NCBI GenBank assembly: GCA_014905825.1
Contig: JACGCN010000080.1
Location: 1 to 64,000 of the forward strand
Reading direction: 5' to 3'
Length of the DNA: 64,000 bases
Origin: Lyophyllum atratum
Taxonomy: Eukaryota; Basidiomycota; Agaricomycetes; Agaricales; Lyophyllaceae
Under the pieces are notes generated by a model, which was given only the letters and a program-made list of their open reading frames with translations, was not told the DNA's origin and did no database searches. Of the stretch, positions 1 through 11,398 are shown piece by piece (the first letter of the stretch is position 1; the number at the start of each line of letters is the position of its first letter). The translations under genes and the position numbers were made by a program.

Positions 1-361
1 GTATTATGTTATCTCTAACCCTCAGTAGGAAGAATATGGTGGCTCTCGCGAAGCGTACCTGTCCTGCTAGGCGATGCACTTGTAGAGCGGCATAATATTG
101 CTGCCTGCATAATGTGCGTTTCGGAATCGCATACTCACCTTCCTGTTACTGAACGGGACTTGCTCAGGCTTGAATCGGGCGTAATTTATACCATTTATGG
201 GTTACTGGATCTTATTTTCAAAGAAACCGAAAGCATGAGTGTACGGTCACGCATCGATCTCCGGACAATTTGTGCTTGACACCTATATTTTTTTCATACA
301 GGTCATTTTAAATGCGGGATTTATTCAAGTTCTGGTAGGTCCTCTAGACTTGAAAGTATGA
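1..361 (+). CDS. 3' end of an unidentified gene (partial)
   Basis: An open frame follows a likely acceptor (CAG ending at 25) and runs to about 234. A GTACGG donor there, a short intron ending in TTTTTTTCATACAG at 301, and a last exon to TGA 359-361 give a coherent C-terminus. It holds stretches such as LLRLESGVIYTIYGLLDLIF and, after the intron, VILNAGFIQVLVGPLDLKV. The 5' part lies outside the window. I do not recognise the family: the visible part is about 90 residues, mixed hydrophobic and helical, without a known motif. The codon phases match across the proposed intron, which is the main support. It points toward MLH3. Confidence 0.4.
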
Positions 362-1046
362 CAAATTTGTAGTCCTGATGCAAGACATACAGGGCATTAT
401 CCCGACCTTGACTATCGTGCAGGTCGGTCTTGGGCATAACATGCAGGTGATGACAACAACTATCCCGATGTGTGCATTGAGTTGCGTGCCTGGTGAAGCT
501 CGTGCGGCCTCGGTTCAGCAACATACGGAGGCGGACAGTTTTGATGATGTTATCTTAATCGGACGTGCCAGCGAGTGCCAGCGTCGGCGCGATTTGAACT
601 TTGCTCCGGACGATTCTTGAGCGACTCACATCTCCAGACACCTTGTCCGAGTCGAGATTGATGCTGCGCATCGCTTGTATTTTGGACTCCAACCCAGACT
701 TGCAATAGCTTGCAATCCTAATATTCCTTATATCCATTGCTATCCTTGCAGCACTTACTTTTTTCCATGTTGACTAGAACCCTGCACTACATTTAAGCAA
801 ACGTTGTATAAATACAGGCTGACAATCCATATATAATATGAAGTGACCATATGTAAAATCGCTGGCCTTTGTTTTCGGCCTTTAGGTGCAAAATCATCAA
901 TCAAGCTGGAGTCGGAACATATTTGGGCTATTTGTGCTTGTTTTATTCTAAAGACATTACTCCTCCACTGATGACTTCAACAGGCTGCACAAGTCCCACA
1001 ATGTTCGAGTAAATTTCCCGATGAATTTTGTGGCTTAACGGTCTCT
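362..1046. other. Intergenic, no gene recognised
   Basis: About 685 bp between the 3' end of the partial gene and the MLH3 start. Short open frames occur on both strands (for example 378-620 plus and 555-737 minus) but they overlap each other and show no recognisable protein pattern. The right half should hold the MLH3 promoter and 5' leader. I see no clear TATA box next to the MLH3 ATG. Confidence 0.6.
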
Positions 1047-4000
1047 ATGCCTCAGGCCGCTATAAAGAAGCTTGATATCTCCACACAATTACAGCTACGG
1101 TCGTCACAGATCCTAACCTCGCTCCCACAAATCGTGTCTGAACTAGTGCAGAACTCCCTTGACGCAACCGCTGCTAACGTCGAGATTGGAGTGGATTGTG
1201 AAGAGTGGATCTGCTGGGTTAAAGATGACGGAGATGGAATAAGCAAGGACGGCCTTGCTCTGCTCGGGAGTGGCGCAGAAGATGGCAGATATGGTACGCA
1301 CAACCCAACTGAGGACCTAGGAAGTGAAGGGTAATAATCTATTCTAGGAAGTTCTAAATCATATCAGTCAGATGCACTTAATTCTCTTTCTACCTTTGGT
1401 TTTCGCGGAGAAGGTAGTCTTACTTCCGTGGCATTGCATGGGTGAGCCTGATGCAAACAATCCCACAGCATTGGCCTCTGCCGCCGACCTAGCGTGTCTA
1501 GAAATATCTTCCCGAACTGCCCAGTCTCGGGAGACATGGTCAATTATCGCAAAGGTCAAACAATATGCTCGATGCATCACACAAACCGCTTATACCGTAT
1601 CCAGGGAGGAAAGAACCTTTATTCCGGTCCAGCCGTCCGCTGGCGCAGGGAATCAGCAGGCACCGTTGTTTGTATTCGCGATGCATTTTATAACGTGTGT
1701 GAACCACCCACTTTTTTCTGCACCGTGTAAGGCTCATTGGAGAGCCACCTTGCGTTCCTTGCGTTTAGCTCCCCGTCCGTCGACTTGCACATCCATCCCC
1801 TGCACGCACATTAGACCTCATCCGTCAAGAAATTGAAACATATGCACTGGTTTTTCCGAATATTGGCTTCACATTAGAGAATGTACACAATGAACAGGAA
1901 GCTGGTCCTTCCAAAGGTCGTATTCTCAAGATACCCAAGGTTCGTGTGGTTTGTCCTTTTACACGGCATACCCATCTCATGCCTGCTAGACCGCGTCCAG
2001 CCTGGCCTCGTTTCGTAACCTATACGGTCGTGCTTTAACTCAGGCAAGTGACCCCAGTATCAATCTTTATATCTTCTCACACCGGCTGCAGCATGTCGAC
2101 ACGCTGGAACTTTGTTCAGGAAGTCTGAGATTAGATGGATTCATCAGTCTTAACGGTGCGCCCTCCAAGGTTGGTCTTTCTATCTCAGTAATCGAGCTCG
2201 CGTTTATCCCTCCTTTGTCCTCAGGGGTACCAATTTCTATGTTAGTCTGGTTCACTCGTCCTGTTGCAATTCTATAAAGCATACTTCAGATGTCAATCGC
2301 CACCCCATTGCTCGTTGTGACTTGCATCACATCATAGATTCTACATTCGCATCCAGCTCCTTTGGGAAAAATGTCAGTTGGCATTCAACCCTTGCACAGG
2401 CTTTGTTTACATTCTATGTTGCCTTAGGCCTTGAACGAAATTGGAGAAATGGACTTACCTCGTTCCAGTACGTCACTGCATATAATCAAAAGATGAGACG
2501 TACCTGACACTTTGCCTAGATATTCGCCGGTCCCCTCGCAAGACCGAGAAGAGACCAGTTTACGTTCTCAATCTGACAGTTCCGTCGGAACAAGTAGACA
2601 ATTGCTTGGAACCTGCAAAGGCCCACATCCAGTTCAAGGTAAGTATATCTGTCAAATACGAAAGGCGGCGAATGAATGAGTGACATCGCAGCAAAAGGAT
2701 GCTGTTGTGGCCCTTCTTTCATCGGCGGTTGAATCATTTCTCATTCGCCAAGGATTTCTCGTACCCGGTCAAGTCAGATCACAACAGCCGGGGAGCAATA
2801 GCTCCTCCCCTTCTCCTCGGAAGCGGAGGAAAATGTATTTTGAAGATGACTCTGGCTATGCGGAGGCGACTGATATCAACGAAATTCTCTCAGAAACGGA
2901 GCACGAGCAGGATAATATCAGCCAACATGTGGTACATCTGTATACTCACGACGTCTGTGTTTCTTTCCCTCTCCGCCTTGATGAATAACTGATTTTGAGC
3001 ATAGACTGGCGATGCGGCCGCCGAAGAGATCGCATGGACTGACGCAAATACTGGCGAAACCTTCATTGTAGATGCTCGCACTGGAAACTCGCACCCACGG
3101 ACTGAGCCACCACATAGGAACGAAGACGGTGATTTGACCAGCAGTCATCCACACCGACGGACTCTTCCGTGCAGCAAGGCGTCTGTTCTTGGGGAAGCAA
3201 AAATTGCGGACAGACCTAATGTCCCAGAGTGGCTTCAGAAAGCCCTCCAGGTATAAAGGTTCCACTTATGCTAAAACTATCTAATCCGATGGAATTCAGG
3301 CAAACAAGACGTACGGAGTCGCTGAGCATCCAGTTTCGAGATTAAGTTCCTCATCGAAGGTTTTACAATACAATCCCGCCTCGGAGCCCTACGAGGGCCA
3401 TGTGTCTCATGGAAAAGATCCCTCCCAACACTTCCAGGCCGAAACAAGTGGCTCAGGATCAAGCACGCGTCCCCACCGCTTTCAGAAGCAAGACCTACGT
3501 CGAGCCAAGGTCATAAATCAAGTCGATAGAAAGTTCATTGCCTGTCTTATCGAGGATCATCTGGACACTGGCGATGGAGATTCGTCCAGCCCACCCTCAT
3601 CTCGTGATGAACGCAGAGGACCAGCGCTTGTGCTAATCGATCAGCATGCTGCCGACGAACGCGTCCGTGTTGAACATTTCCTCAAGAATCTCTGTCTCGG
3701 ATTTTTGCGCAATCGAGAAGACGAAGAGGCAATGGACGGTGTCCCGCTCAAGATGCTGTCACCTTCTTTGCCTCTACTTCTCACCCTTCACGAAGCTCAA
3801 ATGCTGAAAGCTTCCGTACCAATCCGGCAAGCCTTTCGTCAATGGGGTTTCCGCTTCGATTTCTCCGAGATCGAACAGGAGGAGCTACATGATGCTTCTG
3901 ATGATGAACATCGCTCCGGCTACACTCAGGTTTTAGTGCAGACCCTCCCGGAAATCGTTAGTGACAAGGTTCGAGTTGGTTCATCTGATACACAGCATTG

Positions 4001-4528
4001 CGTTTGTATGCTCACAGTTGATATAGCTTCTTCTTGGAGATGAACTTCGCGATCTCGTCAAGGGTTTTCTGGGACAACTTGCGCTAGAAATGCCCCCAAC
4101 CTCGGGACCTACCTCAGCCAAGGAAGATGGGGATGAAGTAGAGGTCCATTGGCTAAAGGCATTACGCTGGTGCCCTCGGGAATTACTCGAGTTAATCAAC
4201 TCTAAGGCATGCCGAGGTAAGTCATGATCAAGGTCATAGCATCCCTTCGTCTGGTGTACTAAGAGAATCTGAGGTGCTGTTATGTTTAATGATACACTCA
4301 GCATCTCTCAGTGCGAAAACCTTGTTCAGCAATTATCGGAGACGGCCTTCCCCTTTCAATGTGCTCACGGCCGGTTTGTATACAGTTCTTCTGCATTGTC
4401 TGACTCGTTCTTGATGATATCCTTTCAGTCCTTCCTTGGTACCATTGACAAACATAGGAGCGCCTCTCGCGATACTCAAAGGAATTCCATACAAGTGGTC
4501 GAGGTTGGAGGAACAAAGGAGTGGGTAA
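1047..4528 (+). CDS. MLH3: MLH3, DNA mismatch repair MutL homologue (endonuclease)
   Basis: MutL-family protein that pairs with MLH1 in mismatch repair and meiotic crossover resolution. The N-terminal GHKL ATPase is visible: ELVQNSLDA, DDGDGI and, in the next exon (about 1370-1412), TFGFRGE. The C-terminal endonuclease domain has the metal-binding motif DQHAADERVRVE (about 3642-3677), which fits DQHA(X)2E(X)4E, followed by SKACR/GAVMFND across an intron and CAHGRP across the intron 4374-4428. The D-E-R form of the DQHA motif and the CAHGRP ending favour MLH3 over PMS1. The last exon reads RPSLVPLTNIGAPLAI and ends IPYKWSRLEEQRSG with TAA 4526-4528. There are roughly ten short introns. The linker is serine-rich. 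I see no inactivating change. Confidence 0.93.
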
Positions 4529-4700
4529 TCATTGATGCACGGTTGTAAGGCTGTATACGGTAACTCTGACGAGATATGACGATGAGATTCAATGATTCGG
4601 TTCCGGTTAGTCCGAGCTATTGTGACCAGCGAAAGGGTTTGGAGGAGTCACTGCGGATAGGCTCAACCGGACTCCACCTTCGAGGATTCCAATTATGACG

Positions 4701-4790
4701 CCACGTGGCCATGGCATGTAATGAGTCGCGTGACGTCAAGGACGGCCCTGGACGGGGATGACATCAGGGTGGCAACACCGCTATAAAGCC
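4701..4790 (+). promoter_or_regulatory. Promoter of the SBDS-like gene: E-box, CRE and TATA box
   Basis: Three recognisable elements lie before the ATG at 4888: a CCACGTGG palindrome (4701-4708), a perfect CRE/ATF palindrome TGACGTCA (4731-4738), and TATAAAG (4782-4788), about 100 bp before the start. The spacing fits a TATA-driven gene. Known biology: yeast Rtc3 is stress-induced, and bZIP factors bind TGACGTCA. Control of this gene by such a factor is inference. Confidence 0.55.
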
Positions 4791-4887
4791 CACACAAAGC
4801 AGCTGTCCGTTGCTTCATTCCCAGCCCACCTTACCCACTCAACTTATTGCGTACACTCTCACTCTGCAACAACCCCAGTCCACCATC

Positions 4888-5492
4888 ATGCCCAAAGCCC
4901 TCACAAAAGTCGTCTACAAGCCTGACCAGGCCAGCACCGATGAATACACCTTGATTGTCAACCCAGACGAAGTACGTTGCAGCCGTGTACGATGAGACCG
5001 ATCCAAAGCTCATCCCCCATTTCTCTTTAGTACAAGAGGTGGAAAGCAGGAGGTAAGCACTATCGAGTCTGATCGTCGAGATCGCTTATCCTAATGAATT
5101 GTTGTCTCCAGACACGTAAATATTTATCCGACGCGACCAACGGATGCCTCTAATGATTTTGTTTCGCAGTTCCATTCCGCTCGTAGAGGTGGTAGATTGT
5201 GAGTTCCTGAATGTTCTATCAGCCTAACATCTCTGACGAGTTACTACCAGCTTTCAACGTCTTCCACTCCAATCAAGGACATCAAGGTCTCCTTGGCACA
5301 CCATCTAAACAGCAGCTCGACACACACTTCGATACGCATAACGAGACTGAAGTTGTGAAGATCGTCCTCGGGAAGGGCGAGATGAAGGCAAGTGATAGGA
5401 TCGAGAGTGGTACGGCTCAGATGAATCCGGCGAGAGGACGTGGTGGCGTGGACAAATACGATGTAATGCCGATGGTACCACGCTCATTGTAG
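4888..5492 (+). CDS. SBDS N-terminal-domain protein, Rtc3-like, with a 4-nt microexon
   Basis: Small protein of 126 residues matching the stand-alone SBDS N-terminal fold (yeast Rtc3/YHR087W), a family linked to RNA metabolism. Family marks: an N-terminal beta strand (TKVVYKPDQ), then PLVEVVDSFNVF, a GLLGTPSKQQLDTHF segment, VVKIVLGKGEM, and a low-complexity tail. Five exons: 4888-4971, 5031-5052, 5111-5114, 5170-5198, 5251-5492. Introns are 59, 58, 55 and 52 nt, and the exons total 381 nt. The third exon is only ACAC. It joins GGA-G to TTCC and gives GDTSIPLVEVVDSF; skipping it shifts the frame and destroys the conserved segment. Stop TAG is 5490-5492. The exact cellular role is not established from sequence. 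Confidence 0.85.
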
Positions 5493-5612
5493 ATTCTTCG
5501 ACGGGACGAAGAAGCGCGACATAACAATTGTATTTGTAGTAATACCAACATATCTGCGGTGACGTGATTACCCTCATCAAGCCCCCGATATCCCCGACAC
5601 TGAGTCCTTCAT

Positions 5613-5701
5613 CTGGTCGAAATCGCAATCCTTGACCTGGTCGAAACCTAAATCCTATTAACGGTTGAAACCTAAATATCCAACAAGCTTTTCGTATAAA
5701 T
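5613..5701 (+). promoter_or_regulatory. Repeat-bearing TATA promoter of orphan gene copy A
   Basis: CTGGTCGAAA occurs at 5613-5622 and again at 5637-5646, and GAAACCTAAAT at 5643-5653 and 5667-5677, as short direct repeats. TATAAATAG starts at 5695, 45 bp before the ATG at 5740. From about 5636 onward the sequence is shared with the promoter of the second copy (63404 onward), so promoter and gene were duplicated together. Confidence 0.7.
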
Positions 5702-5739
5702 AGGGCCTACTCTCTCTCGTCTTTCCCCAGTTGACTACG

Positions 5740-6995
5740 ATGTACACCCCATGGATCTCTTCTGTCATTGCGCTGGCCGCTATCTCTCCCTCCTTCGACC
5801 CTGTTGCTACTCTCCATGCCCCGCTGCCCTTTGCCGCCATTGCCAACCCAGCCGCCCCTGGGATTCTCGCCAATGTGACCCGCCCCACCGCCGTATCCCT
5901 CCTCGCCTTCAATAGCGTAAATCTACTTTGCAAGCCCAGTCTGCCAATGGTGATTGCCTCTTCCAAGGATGCAACCTCCGCTAGTGCCTCGACTCTCTCC
6001 ATCTCAGCCCCAGACCCGCCTGTCAGCCTCCGCCGCCCTCCCCGCCATTCCTCCGGAAAGGCGTATCTTCTCCACGCCCAGTCTAGTTATCTCATGTGTT
6101 CCGTTGGGTCGTCCAACGGCACCGACCCCACGTGTTCTGTCGCCGGCCGACCAGTGCAGACCCCCGCCTTGGTTGACATCATCCCGCCGAAGGTCACCGT
6201 CACCTGGGTCCTCGCCGTTATTACCAACAATGCTCCAACTTCGACTGTCAACATCACCGCCGCCACGCCTAGTGCCATCAAGCCTACACAAACCCATGCT
6301 CGCGGCGCTGACGACAACGTTAGTTTCTATATCATGATGGGCTTCGCTACAGTCCTCTTCACCGCCGTCCTTTATTATTATTGTGATACCGTGGCGGATT
6401 TGATGGTACATCTTTTTCCTTTTCCTCTTCATTGTGCCCAACCTCATCCTTTCCTGCAGGACGGTTTTATCATCTTTGGCAAGCACTTCCCATTCCGGGT
6501 CTCCGTGGGCGATGTCCAAACTGAGGCCATCATCGTGGGTTATTCCTTTGCCTCACTGTTCTGCTTCTCACTTATGTTGCATCACATCAGGATGACAGAC
6601 TTCCCGTCGTCAAAGATGGCAACGCCGTGGTCGATAAAGGTCCCATTGTATGTTAATGAATTCTCTTCCCTCTTCGTCCATCGCTTATCGTCAATCCCCC
6701 AGGCCAAGGATGGTGTATTTGCCGCCGCCGTGAATACCGTCAATGATGTTACGGTCAAAAAAGATGTCGTCGTGCGTTTCCTTCTCTTGTCCACTTTTCA
6801 GCCCGCTGACTCCCTCTCCTGTAGGCCGATGAGCCTCCTGTCGCGGGATCTCGATCGACGACAAGCCGTTCAGTCCTGCGCCGCGCCCCTCCCCCTCCTC
6901 CTGCTCGCATAGTCTGCGGTAGGCGCTACAACAAACCCCGCTCACTCCAGAAGGTGACCTCCACAACACCGGCGAAGGTGCGCTCCGCGAACTAG
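5740..6995 (+). CDS. Orphan single-pass membrane protein, copy A
   Basis: I do not recognise the family. The start is ATG 5740, just after the TATA box. The N-terminus is hydrophobic (MYTPWISSVIALAA), consistent with a signal peptide. A Ser/Thr/Pro-rich region with N-glycosylation sequons (NVT, NGT, NIT) follows, then one strong membrane span (FYIMMGFATVLFTAVLYYY, about 6330-6387). Likely short introns follow, for example GTACAT...CTGCAG at about 6406-6459 and GTGGGT...CATCAG at about 6536-6590. Cytoplasmic repeats of a VVKDG/AKDGVF type come next, then a Pro/Arg-rich tail. Read this way it ends at TAG 6993-6995. Other frames downstream also look protein-like to about 7200, so the 3' end is uncertain or damaged. 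A nearly identical copy begins at 63508. Confidence 0.65.
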
Positions 6996-8507
6996 GCTCG
7001 TCAACAATTGTCAAGAATCGTCAATGTATCGACATTCCGCATTCTGCTTCTCTCGGCGCACGCGCCCTCCTTACGCATCTACCCCTTCCATCCCAACCTC
7101 ATTCTTCGACACCACATCCTCTGTTACCCGACCATTGACGTCAACTCAATCCACACCCTTCCGCGTCAGCGATCTCCACCTATAGTAGTACCTGTCGACT
7201 CGGACGCGAGCTCGATGTGGGAACTTGGGCTGGATATCGCACTCGACGGCCGACCCTAGTACCACGGGGACCTGGACGCAGTCCGCTGTGGAAACCCGGT
7301 CGGACTCTCGGTTGGGGGCCCTTAGTACCTGCGTCTCGGACACGACACTCAGGACTCAAGATATGGATATGGATGTGGATCTCGACCTCTCCGTGCTACG
7401 TGCTTCGCGACTCTTGGATTCTTTGTTTATGACTCGGGACTGCATGCTGGATATCTATTTGGAGACGTGACTCGTGAAGATAACGAAATATAGCTGGAGT
7501 GGACCCTCGAATCAGGACTGAATGAATAGAAGATTGCTGGACCCGTTTCGTCATTTAAATTATCATATAAATTATCTCTAGATACTTCGGACATGGACTT
7601 GGGTGGATCTTGCTTCCCTTTTATAATTCTCCTGCCTTCATGCAGTGTATACGTACAGTAGCATGGAAACTATCTGGACCGAATACAATAAGTCTACCTG
7701 CCTTTCTTTTGTTCCTTCGTCGCATGAGCAAACGATTAGCTCATTCTTCCAGAAGGACCGACGAGAAAACTTGATGCAACGCCTACACAGCCTATAAATC
7801 TTTCTCACTTACCATCAGATTATGGCAGAATTGGAGTGAAATCATATGTGACCATATTTTACTTGTCAACACTCTCAAATTGTTACGCCGCACGATTACC
7901 TCTGGATTGGAGGATTGGATCTCGAAGACCTTTTTTGCCCAGATGCTGACTGCTATCGCCTTGCCTTTCCAAACCATTGCATCATTTGTATCCGCATCTG
8001 AAGTCCTCAAACGTTGCTCAAACGCCCCGCTCATTCACCGCGGCTTAAATGGTCTGTTCTCTACCTCCGCTTCCATCAGGCCTACTATTTTAGCGACTTC
8101 TGCAATTTATTGGCCTTCCGACCATGGCGAGGGCAGGATGTATGACAATACTTAGGAACAAATATCATTATCTGTGCATTTCTTGTCAGCCTTCAGGGGC
8201 GTCAAGAGGCACAGGTTCAAAGCTGCGCAAAGTCGACGCCACGCTCACAATCACGGAGGTCTATTAATAGCCAACTACTAGGTACTCATCCGACGTCGGA
8301 AGTAGGTTCATACCCCGAATCCGCTCGTTGATGCCGCGAGACTGCAACGGAACATCCTCTTTATGTTATCCCGTGCAAGTAGACTGACATGGACACTTCA
8401 TTTGTCGAAACTCCTATATCGCGTATAAATCAATGACCTTCCGTAAGTAGGGCAATGCAGCTTGTTCCCTCACTGAATTGAGACCCGGAGATCCATAAGA
8501 ATCAGCA
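6996..8507. other. Gene-poor region, possible 3' extension or remnants
   Basis: About 1.5 kb with no clear gene. At 6996-7260 two frames read Ser/Thr/Pro-rich text that could be an alternative C-terminus of the upstream membrane protein, through a very short intron or after a frameshift. At 7790-8160 opposing frames (7792-8034 minus, 7880-8155 plus) overlap and neither matches a family I know. The rest is AT-rich. The right end holds the hydrophobin promoter. Confidence 0.5.
8424..8430 (+). promoter_or_regulatory. TATA box of the hydrophobin gene
   Basis: TATAAAT lies 84 bp before the hydrophobin ATG at 8508, a usual distance for strongly expressed fungal genes. Confidence 0.6.
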
Positions 8508-8937
8508 ATGAAATACAACACACTTCCTATCATCTTCGCTTTCGGTCTTGTTGTTCTATGTGCTGCTGTACCCAGTCGTCGCAGCAAATGCAGCACCGGT
8601 GCCATTCAGTGTTGTCAGAATATCGTCCGCGCGTCAAGTGCGCCCGCCGCGAAAGTACTCGGCCTTTTGGGTCTTGCCGTTCCGCCTAACATCAATGTCG
8701 GTCTAACCTGCACCGCCTTTGAGGTTATCGATTCTGGAGGCAGATCCTGGTGAGCCCACGCTTGCCTAACGGCTTATGCTGTTTTTATTGATGTAGATCT
8801 CAAAAGTGCTGGTGAACTTGTTTGCTGCAGCAGCGCTCATTATAGTAAGAGACACGATCATTGGACTCCTTTCCGTGCAATGCTAATATTCTCTTGCGAC
8901 AGATGGACTGGTCGCCCTCGGCTGTAATCCGGCATGA
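8508..8937 (+). CDS. Class I hydrophobin
   Basis: Small secreted amphipathic protein that self-assembles at air-water and wall surfaces. Three exons (8508-8749, 8807-8844, 8903-8937) give 104 residues. The signal peptide is MKYNTLPIIFAFGLVVLCAA. All eight cysteines are present with class I spacing: C-X6-CC-X31-C-X12-C-X5-CC-X12-C-X3. The first intron needs the acceptor CAAAAG at 8801-8806, not the nearer GATGTAG; only that choice makes the fourth cysteine (TG|T) and avoids a stop. The C-terminus NGLVALGCNPA is typical. The gene stands alone, with no second hydrophobin in the window. Confidence 0.95.
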
Positions 8938-9159
8938 TATGCACGTCAAACTATACACGGATGTCCTAGATATACCATATACTATTTGTCTGACATATGT
9001 CTGTTACAGTTGATCTTTGAAGGAGATTTTCAGAAGGGTAGTTGCCGCCTTCTCTCGCCGCATATCGTAAGAATATTAACACACTTCTTACATTTTCCGC
9101 ATTATAGATTATGTTATACATGATTCCGACATATCACTAAGTAGATTCTATGCAGATAC

Positions 9160-11161
9160 TCACAGTGTGGGCTCCTGATCATGACCTGCCGTTTCCGCCC
9201 ATTCTTTACTTCCCATTTGCACTAATCGCGAGCAAGCGCGAGCAAAGGCAAATACTTCTTCTTCTCCTGTGAACATGGAACTGGTACCCACCACTTGGTC
9301 CGAGAGGCCCTTGAGTTGTGTTAGCTCCTGCTCGAAACAGAGGACAAATGACCCGTATGGACTTACAAGATCGTCCATCACGCTGCGCATGTGGTCGGAG
9401 ACTGGCTTCGAGCCAGCAGACGAATCCTCATCGGAGAATACCTTGAACACAGGTACTTCAGACGTTACAAATAGCTTTGTCTATCCGACAGGGTCAGCGC
9501 AATGAGATGGATGAAGAGAAAAGGCGTACTTTACTCTCGTAACATGCTAAGAATGGTTTGATCACCTATGGGCAAGTCGTAAACATAACAGAAAACAACT
9601 CACCATCAATGAAAGTGATGAATCTCCGAGCCTAAGGAAAACCTATCAGACATAAGTCTAGAAGATCAGGAAAGCACACAGACCATGTCTTTACTGTCCA
9701 TACCCATCTTTGGCACATCCAAGAGGAAGATAGTTTCAAAGTCCTTCGTGACTTCGATGTAATCCGCAGCACTCAGCGGTTGGCCGCATAAATCGTGAAA
9801 TCGGAATTTTGCGACCTTGCTCGTACTCTCTGGTACGATTATCTTGCGGCCCCAGGTGTGTAAAACACGATTGTGGATGGGTGGATCGGCTGGGTCTGCA
9901 CTCGCGAAGGATTTGAAGATTTTGTTAATTTCACTATGGTTCTCGGGCGTAAGAGGGTCAAAGTAGACATGTGAGAGGACTCGAGGGATCCGCCGGTAAT
10001 CTAGGACAAGTTGAAACAATATAATAGACTTGGAAACGCGTGGAAGCTTACCAGTTCCAGAGTTGAGGTCAGTCACGTCAAAACGAGTCTTGAGAAGCTC
10101 GATTGTAGGTAAAAAGCTTGACCGTTGTATCCCGTTCTTATACAAATCATCTGGATGTCGACTGTAATGTCGTCAGAATCAGTTGGCGCGGTAAGGTTTC
10201 CTGGTTCGCCTACTTTGATGTCATGACACACACTACGCCGAAATTCACCATAGTTTCAAGGAGACGGCGAAGAATCATGGCATCTACGATGTCTGTCACC
10301 TGTAAATTGGATGAGGACAAGGCTTTGGGTACTGTACAAGCTTACGCCACCTGGAATTCGTCAAAGCAAAGGATATAAGCTTCATTCGCTAAATCCCTTG
10401 CTACAGGCAATATTGGGTCGCCACCGTCAAGTCCCATAGCTATCTTTGCCGCATGAACGCGTTTGTGTACGTCGATCATGAATGCGTGGAAATGTACGCG
10501 TCGTTTCCTCGTGATGGATGGTGGAAGAGTCTTGTAGAACAGGTCCATCAACATCGTTTTACCAGTGCCGACGTCGCCGTACAAGTATAACCCTTTCGGC
10601 GCATTCTCGGGTGGAGCAGAGGGTAGTTGCACTTCACGGGTGAACAAGCGCGACAACTGGACGGTGTACAGTAAATAAGAGAGATGGAGAACAAGGAGTT
10701 TTGACTGGAAGTACCAGGGAGTTCGATTGCGTGATGTCGGGTATGTTTGGCGGGTTATAGTCCATGATCCTGTCATGTAAGTCCTCAAGCTTCTGAATTA
10801 TCCGTGTCTGATGCTCATCGCCCCGCAATGCACCTGTCTCTACGAGTTTCTGATACTCCCTCATTGGGGTCGTTAATTCTGCAATGGATCAGTGCCCAAG
10901 AAGTACCAGATTATGACTCGACTCACCCGTCTTCGTAGCTGGCGGCCGGTGATTATAAGTGGTGGAGGGTGGGGCACCGAACATGGAGTGTTCGACATTG
11001 CGTGCGCTGGAGTTTGACTCAACAGCTAAGGATGAATTGAACCTCCTTATAGTTCGATTGCATCGGGGCACCCTGAGAATAGAAAGATCTGGCCGACGAC
11101 GAACGGCTGCAGATAAACGACGAGGTCGTGTAGCGATGAGGGCTGTCCGTATAGGCTTCAT
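9160..11161 (-). CDS. AFG1: AFG1/LACE1-family mitochondrial AAA ATPase
   Basis: Inner-membrane-associated mitochondrial ATPase that assists quality control of respiratory-chain subunits. The Arg-rich N-terminus ([20 protein letters not shown]) looks like a mitochondrial presequence. Walker A is GDVGTGKT (about 10564-10587) and Walker B is ILCFDEF, joined across an intron to a [12 protein letters not shown] continuation. The family core follows: [53 protein letters not shown]. It ends near EPTL with TGA on the minus strand (9160-9162). At least six short introns. The length agrees with the family. It is divergent from UreF, with 237 bp between the two start codons. Confidence 0.93.
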
Positions 11162-11398
11162 TAGAATGTGCTGGTCAGGGGTAGAGTTAGTTGGATTAGG
11201 CCCACGCCTGCAGGGTTTCCAGGCTCCCGATGTGAATTAACGCCGCCGTAAAAACGCAAGAATGACAGAGGGGTCTCCGAGAGAAGTGAGGACTTGGTAG
11301 TTAGTAAAGGAGTTCAAGCTGTTAGCTGTAAGCGAGTCGGATCGGATCCGGGTGCCGGACTTCTCCTTTAACCGGCCGTTCCCATCGTCCTCGCTGTT

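Noticed and set aside
5658..6002. Minus-strand frame (114 codons) that also exists in the second copy at 63426-63770.
   Set aside because: It is the antisense of the orphan membrane protein exon; it is repeated only because the exon is duplicated, and it starts at the promoter side with no own promoter.
7792..8155. Overlapping frames on both strands.
   Set aside because: They exclude each other, lack family resemblance, and have no clear splice-consistent extension.
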